Source of the DNA: Actinomycetes bacterium
GTDB lineage: Bacteria; Actinomycetota; Aquicultoria; CAJVYJ01; JAUVQD01
Assembly (NCBI GenBank): GCA_030666075.1
Contig: DAOUYN010000023.1
Location: 1-9,174, forward strand
Direction: 5' to 3'
DNA: 9,174 bases
In this document: in pieces, positions 6,285 through 9,174 of the stretch
Numbering within the stretch: the stretch's first letter is position 1
Layout: each line of letters starts with the position of its first letter
Translations under genes and position numbers: made by a program
The notes under the pieces: generated by a model
Database searches by the model: none
What the model saw: the letters and a program-made list of their open reading frames with translations, nothing else
Told to the model about the DNA's origin: nothing

Positions 6285-7172
6285 ATGGGCGTTTTGTCAC
6301 TTTCCGCCCAGGCTAAAGTCAATCTTTTTCTAGCGGTGTGCGATCGCATGCCCTCCGGCTATCACCAGATTCAGACGGTTCTGCAAAGCGTCAGTCTGGC
6401 CGATGAACTCATCATATCGCCTGCCTCGGATATTACCTTTACCTGCGATGACCAGTCACTATCTCAAGAGACCAATCTGGTGGTGCGGGCCGCTCACGCT
6501 CTTCGTGAGCGCTGTGCGCCCGGTCAGGGGGCCGCTCTTTCCCTCAAGAAAAAGATCCCGGTCGGAGCCGGCCTGGGCGGCGGCAGCGCCGATGCGGCCG
6601 CGGCGCTAGTAGGGCTCGCGGATTTTTGGTATGTGAAGTTGTAACTCGAAGAATTACGAGAGATCGCAGCGGGTCTGGGGGCTGACATCCCCTTTTGCTT
6701 GACCGGAGGGACGGCAATGGCGACAGGTCTCGGAGAAAAGATTAAACCTCTACCTGACCTAGAGCTAGGTGAGTTCTTGATCGTAAAACCACGTGGTTCG
6801 TTGTCGACTGCCCAGGTTTATCGTGAGTGGGATAGAATCTCTCGCGGTGGGCGTTCCGGGCAAACAAACAGGTCCGGACCGATACTGAAAGCATTCGATC
6901 CGCCGCAGCGGACGGCAGTCATCAAGAGCCTGGAGAATGATCTAGAGGGTGCCGCCGAGAGCTTATTGCCGGAAGTTCAGGCGATCAGAGAAAAGGCGCT
7001 CCACTTTGGAGCCGAGGCCGCGATGGTCACCGGCAGCGGCTCCGCGATCATGGTCTTTCCGTCGACTAACATTGACGCGCAGGGCCTGGCGCTCGCTCTA
7101 GCCGCCGAGCCGGTTACAACATTTGTCGTGCATGCGGTCCGAGACGGGGTGGTCGTCAACGATGCAAATTGA
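6285..7172 (+). pseudogene. ispE: 4-diphosphocytidyl-2-C-methyl-D-erythritol kinase, interrupted by an in-frame TAA
   Basis: IspE is the GHMP-family kinase of the non-mevalonate (MEP) isoprenoid pathway; it phosphorylates CDP-methylerythritol with ATP. The frame spans 295 sense-or-stop codons, normal for the family. AQAKVNLFL carries the catalytic lysine K11. SGYHQIQTVLQSVSLADEL is the family substrate region, and PVGAGLGGGSADAAA (92-106) is the ATP loop. GLGADIPFCLTGGTAMATG supplies the catalytic aspartate D134, and VTGSGSAIMVF is the third GHMP motif. A single TAA at 6642-6644 (codon 120) cuts this frame after FWYVKL, just before LEELREIAAGLGAD. Both sides are in the same frame, so this is a nonsense change and not a frameshift. 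The family usually has Ser-Leu-Glu-Glu-Leu here, so one base change TCA to TAA would explain it. It may be a sequencing or assembly error or a real mutation. The start ATG has only a distant AGGGG (6265-6269). Confidence 0.88.
7146..7152 (+). promoter_or_regulatory. Ribosome-binding site deciding the nucleotidyltransferase start
   Basis: GGGGTGG lies 9 nt before ATG 7162 and inside the end of ispE. It favours ATG 7162 over the upstream in-frame ATG 7123, which would add 13 residues (ending SSTM) not expected before the family's beta strand. Confidence 0.6.
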
Positions 7173-7914
7173 TGTCGTTGTATTAGCGGGCGGCGATGCA
7201 GCCGCGGTCGATCCGAGCTTTTCCGGCCCTAAGAGTCTGATCAATATCGCCGGTCGTCCGATGATCAGCTATGTGCTAGATGCGCTCGCCGGTTGTCCGG
7301 CTCTTGGAGAACTTGTGCTGGCTTTGCCCGAGGGAGCGCAGACTCAACCATTTGAAGCCCTCGGAGGCCGGGTCTTAGAGGGGACGACGGGCGTCGTCGA
7401 CGCCATTGCCAAAGCGATAGATCTCGTCGGCGATAATGGGTATATGCTAATCGTGTCTTCAGACACGCCGATGATTCACAGCCTGGCTATCAATGACTTT
7501 CTCGATAGCTGCCGACAAGAAGAGGCGCAAGTCTACTATTCGATTATCAGTCAAGAAACCACCGAGGCCGCATTTCCGGATACTCGACGGACGTATATGC
7601 GACTGAAAGACGGCGTCTTCACTGGAGGTAACGTCCACTTGGCTGAGAAAGCCACGTTCCTTCGGAATATCACTCAAGGAAATCAGCTTTTCAACCTGCG
7701 CAAAAACCCTCTTTCGATTATCAGTTTATTAGGCATAGGGTTTGTGCTAAAATATATAACTGGTCGGTTGGACATCAAGACCTTGGAGGACAAGGCTCAA
7801 AAGCTCTTGAACGCGAACGTCAAGGCTATAGTCACCAGGTATCCGGAGTTGGGGGTTGACGTCGATAAACCGGAAGACCTGAGGCTCGTCGAGACGTACC
7901 TGCTAGCACGCTGA
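7162..7914 (+). CDS. MobA-like nucleotidyltransferase family protein
   Basis: This 250-residue protein has the Rossmann-like fold signature of the NTP-transferase (MobA/GlmU/IspD-type) superfamily. It opens with a strand and VVVLAGG (5-11), followed by PKSLINIAGRPMISYVLDAL (23-42). SSDTPMI (99-105) has D101 as the likely metal-binding aspartate, with GGN at 155-157 and DVDKPEDL near the end (233-240). Residues 181-215 form a less typical segment with a hydrophobic run (SIISLLGIGFVLKYI). The enzyme should transfer a nucleotidyl group from an NTP to a phosphorylated acceptor, but the acceptor cannot be read from the sequence. It is not an obvious IspD, lacking the usual IspD signatures. The gene overlaps ispE by 11 nt and is probably translationally coupled to it. 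It occupies the position of purR-yabJ in Bacillus subtilis. Confidence 0.85.
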   Translation: MQIDVVVLAGGDAAAVDPSFSGPKSLINIAGRPMISYVLDALAGCPALGELVLALPEGAQTQPFEALGGRVLEGTTGVVDAIAKAIDLVGDNGYMLIVSSDTPMIHSLAINDFLDSCRQEEAQVYYSIISQETTEAAFPDTRRTYMRLKDGVFTGGNVHLAEKATFLRNITQGNQLFNLRKNPLSIISLLGIGFVLKYITGRLDIKTLEDKAQKLLNANVKAIVTRYPELGVDVDKPEDLRLVETYLLAR

Positions 7915-7942
7915 TAGGCGTGTGGTTTGGCAAGTAGGGTGC

Positions 7943-7969
7943 CCTCGTATGTTTGCGCAACGTACGAGG
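7943..7969 (+). promoter_or_regulatory. 11-bp hairpin in the spoVG leader
   Basis: CCTCGTATGTT (7943-7953) pairs with AACGTACGAGG (7959-7969) with one G-U pair around the loop TGCGC. The stem ends 6 nt before the spoVG Shine-Dalgarno site. There is no following T-run, so it is not a standard terminator. It could be a processing, stabilising or protein-binding element between the nucleotidyltransferase gene and spoVG. Confidence 0.6.
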
Positions 7970-7975
7970 AACGAG

Positions 7976-7981
7976 AAGGAG
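7976..7981 (+). promoter_or_regulatory. Ribosome-binding site of spoVG
   Basis: AAGGAG lies 6 nt before ATG 7988. It rules out the upstream in-frame ATG at 7922, which would add 22 residues foreign to SpoVG and run through the hairpin. Confidence 0.85.
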
Positions 7982-7987
7982 TCGACC

Positions 7988-8305
7988 ATGAATATCACGA
8001 ACATTGCAATCCGACCTGTCGAGATGAACAAGGTCAAGGCGCTGGCGAGCATCACCATCGATGACGTTTTTGTCATTCACGACCTGCGGGTCGTCGAGGG
8101 GGATCGAGGGTTCTTCGTGGCCATGCCGAGCCGAAAGTTACCGAACGGGACTCATCGCGATATCGCCCATCCCATCAATACTGAGACCAGAGAATCTATC
8201 CAAGACCGTGTCCTAGCTGAGTACATGGAAGAGTTCAGCCCGATCCTTGAGTCCATGGAGACGACTGAGATCGCCGAGACGGTCGAGCCGGAAGCAGCAT
8301 TCTAG
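7988..8305 (+). CDS. spoVG: SpoVG family regulator (septation protein SpoVG)
   Basis: This 105-residue protein aligns with SpoVG over nearly all its length. Shared blocks are ALASITIDDVFVIHDLRVVEGDRGFFVAMPS (18-48) and RDIAHPINTETRESIQDRVLAEY (57-79), corresponding to [23 protein letters not shown] in Bacillus. SpoVG affects septation and sporulation in Bacillus and is a nucleic-acid-binding regulator in several other bacteria. The acidic C-terminal tail (METTEIAETVEPEAAF) is poorly conserved in the family. The gene follows the nucleotidyltransferase gene by 73 nt and precedes glmU, as in Bacillota. I see no clear promoter of its own in the gap, so it may be read from the veg promoter. It faces the tRNA-Gln gene with only 14 nt between them. 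Confidence 0.95.
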   Translation: MNITNIAIRPVEMNKVKALASITIDDVFVIHDLRVVEGDRGFFVAMPSRKLPNGTHRDIAHPINTETRESIQDRVLAEYMEEFSPILESMETTEIAETVEPEAAF

Positions 8306-8319
8306 CAAAGAAAGTTTAG

Positions 8320-8391
8320 CTGGGGCGCTAGGATTCGAACCTAGGAATGGCGGCACCAAAAGCCGCTGCCTTACCGCTTGGCCACGCCCCA
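8320..8391 (-). tRNA. tRNA-Gln(TTG)
   Basis: The minus strand folds into a full cloverleaf. The acceptor TGGGGCG pairs with CGCCCCA over 7 bp. The D arm is GCC-AAGCGGTAA-GGC. The anticodon stem GCGGC/GCCGC encloses the loop TTTTGGT, giving anticodon TTG (reads CAA, glutamine). The T arm is CTAGG-TTCGAAT-CCTAG. The U1-A72 pair and G73 discriminator are features associated with tRNA-Gln identity. CCA is not encoded (G73 is followed by CTA), so it must be added after transcription. It has its own promoter and is transcribed towards spoVG. Confidence 0.95.
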
Positions 8392-8409
8392 CTGGCGATT
8401 GCCTCGGAC

Positions 8410-8438
8410 ATTATACTATTATTTCCCAGTCGCGTCAG
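8410..8438 (-). promoter_or_regulatory. Promoter of tRNA-Gln
   Basis: On the minus strand CTGACG (8438-8433, 4 of 6 to consensus), a 17-nt spacer, and a perfect TATAAT (8415-8410) place the start near 8403. That is about 12 nt before the mature tRNA 5' end at 8391. Confidence 0.75.
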
Positions 8439-8482
8439 CGTCGAACGCATTTGTGCAGTTTCGATGGTCAGGGCGCATAAGC

Positions 8483-8512
8483 TTGTCCGAGGGCCTACCG
8501 ATGGGATATATT
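8483..8512 (+). promoter_or_regulatory. Predicted promoter of glmU
   Basis: TTGTCC (8483-8488, 4 of 6), an 18-nt spacer, and TATATT (8507-8512, 5 of 6) predict a start near 8519 and a leader of about 55 nt. It is divergent from the tRNA-Gln promoter, so glmU probably has its own transcript. Confidence 0.55.
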
Positions 8513-8533
8513 CAAAATGCTGAATTATGAAAA

Positions 8534-8548
8534 GGCCCCGTCGGGGTC
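8534..8548 (-). terminator. Short GC hairpin between glmU and tRNA-Gln, terminator-like on the minus strand
   Basis: GGCCCC (8534-8539) pairs with GGGGTC (8543-8548) with one G-T pair around a 3-nt loop. On the minus strand the stem is followed by TTTT, as in a short intrinsic terminator that would block antisense transcripts before they reach tRNA-Gln. On the plus strand it lies in the predicted glmU leader without a T-run, so it could instead be a leader structure. Confidence 0.35.
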
Positions 8549-8574
8549 GCTACTCTTATAAGGCTTCTAACAAA

Positions 8575-9174
8575 ATGGAACTCGTCACCATAATCCTGGC
8601 CGCCGGAGAAGGTAAGCGGATGAAGTCCGCCTTGCCAAAAGTGCTGCACCCAGTGGCTGGTCGGCCGATGCTCGGACACGTTCTTGACGCTTGCGAACGG
8701 CTCGGCGCCGATCGCAATCTCGTCGTTGTCGGTCACGGCCGCGAACAGGTGGAGCGCTGGCTGGACGGTCGAGCGCAGAGCGTTCATCAAGTCGAGCAGT
8801 TGGGGACCGGGCACGCGGTTCTGGCGGCTGAGTCTTCTTTGGCTAAAGAGAAAGCGGTCTTAGTGCTTTCCGGCGACACTCCCCTTATTACGTCGGCCAC
8901 CCTTAAGGAAGTCTTTGAGCGGTTCCAAAGTGAGGCCCCGGCCGTCGTCATGGTCACATCCGACCTGGCAGAGCCGTACGGTTATGGGCGCGTGATCCGG
9001 GACTCCGCTGGCGCGGTCTTGCGTGTCGTGGAGGAAAAAGACGCGACACCCGACGAAAGAGACGTCACCGAGATCAACACGGGTTTTTACTGTTTCGACC
9101 GGGAGAGGCTTTTCGAAGCGCTCGGCAGGATCGGTAGCGACAATAAGCAAGGTGAATACTATTTAACCGATGTC
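8575..9174 (+). CDS. glmU: Bifunctional UDP-N-acetylglucosamine pyrophosphorylase/glucosamine-1-phosphate acetyltransferase GlmU, N-terminal part (cut by window end)
   Basis: The first 200 codons are present, without a stop, and run off the window edge. GlmU makes UDP-GlcNAc for peptidoglycan and other envelope polymers; the N-terminal domain seen here is the uridylyltransferase. The nucleotide-binding motif LAAGEGKRMKS (8-18) is followed by LPKVLHP (20-26). QLGTGHA is at 75-81, GDTPL at 100-104 has metal-binding D101, and YGYGRVIR, EEKDA, EINTGFY and NKQGEYYLTDV (190-200) follow in family order. The acetyltransferase beta-helix half lies outside the window. The start ATG 8575 has a modest AAGG site (8560-8563) and places the first strand at the usual position. 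It follows spoVG as in Bacillota, but with a reversed tRNA gene between. Confidence 0.96.
   Translation, partial: MELVTIILAAGEGKRMKSALPKVLHPVAGRPMLGHVLDACERLGADRNLVVVGHGREQVERWLDGRAQSVHQVEQLGTGHAVLAAESSLAKEKAVLVLSGDTPLITSATLKEVFERFQSEAPAVVMVTSDLAEPYGYGRVIRDSAGAVLRVVEEKDATPDERDVTEINTGFYCFDRERLFEALGRIGSDNKQGEYYLTDV

Noticed and set aside
6699..7172. Second half of ispE as an independent gene starting at ATG 6699
   Set aside because: It is in the same frame as the first half and begins inside a conserved IspE motif (GGTAMATG). It lacks the catalytic and ATP-loop residues of the N-terminal half and has no ribosome-binding site.
6285..7172. Stop-codon reassignment to explain the ispE TAA
   Set aside because: TAA ends the M48-like, CcmC-like and DUF2207 genes normally in this window, and no other gene shows an in-frame stop.
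8519..8574. Riboswitch in the glmU leader
   Set aside because: The leader is only about 55 nt with one short hairpin. This is too small for the glmS ribozyme or other known classes, and glmU is not a usual riboswitch target.
8512..9150. Minus-strand reading frames opposite glmU
   Set aside because: The plus strand encodes GlmU with all N-terminal motifs in order, so these are shadow frames.
1..9174. Mobile elements, phage genes or CRISPR arrays
   Set aside because: No transposase, integrase, regularly spaced repeats or long terminal inverted repeats were seen; the only simple repeat is the glycine-coding tract.

Overview
The window is a stretch of ordinary bacterial chromosome of fairly high G+C, with no insertion sequence, phage gene or CRISPR array. 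Its right half is a housekeeping cluster that matches a classic Bacillota gene order: veg, ispE, a nucleotidyltransferase gene, spoVG, a tRNA-Gln on the opposite strand, and the start of glmU, which runs off the window. In Bacillus subtilis the equivalent order is veg-(sspF)-ispE-purR-yabJ-spoVG-glmU. Veg and SpoVG together suggest a monoderm (Terrabacteria) host. Three genes in the left half appear to have leaderless or nearly leaderless promoters, which is common in Actinomycetota. My best guess is therefore a deep-branching Actinomycetota or a Clostridia-like Bacillota, but the lineage cannot be fixed from sequence alone.

Left region, 1-2400, minus strand: a DUF2207 membrane protein with a long glycine tail, followed by a small charged Ala-rich protein of unknown function. 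Region 2400-3387, plus strand: a four-helix membrane protein laid out like an M48/HtpX peptidase but without the HExxH zinc site. Region 3384-4907, minus strand: a stand-alone AMP-forming acyl-CoA/acyl-ACP ligase resembling the ligase half of Aas. Its stop codon overlaps the stop of the convergent M48-like gene. Region 5130-5771, plus strand: a diverged CcmC-like (cytochrome c assembly) six-helix protein that keeps two candidate haem-ligand histidines but has a degenerate tryptophan motif.

Right region, 5911-7987: a good sigma-70-type promoter and a very strong ribosome-binding site drive veg. ispE follows 18 nt later, and a MobA-like nucleotidyltransferase gene overlaps the end of ispE by 11 nt. 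The ispE reading frame is intact over its whole length except for one in-frame TAA at codon 120, so as sequenced the gene for this MEP isoprenoid kinase is broken. spoVG follows after a short spacer holding an 11-bp hairpin and a clean Shine-Dalgarno site. tRNA-Gln(TTG) is transcribed towards spoVG from its own near-consensus promoter, and glmU reads away from it from another recognisable promoter.

I see no convincing new multi-gene system. The points most worth checking are the nonsense codon in ispE, the catalytically dead-looking M48-like protein, the orphan CcmC-like protein, the repeated -10-N6-ATG leaderless architecture (which also corrects two start codons), and the hairpin in front of spoVG.
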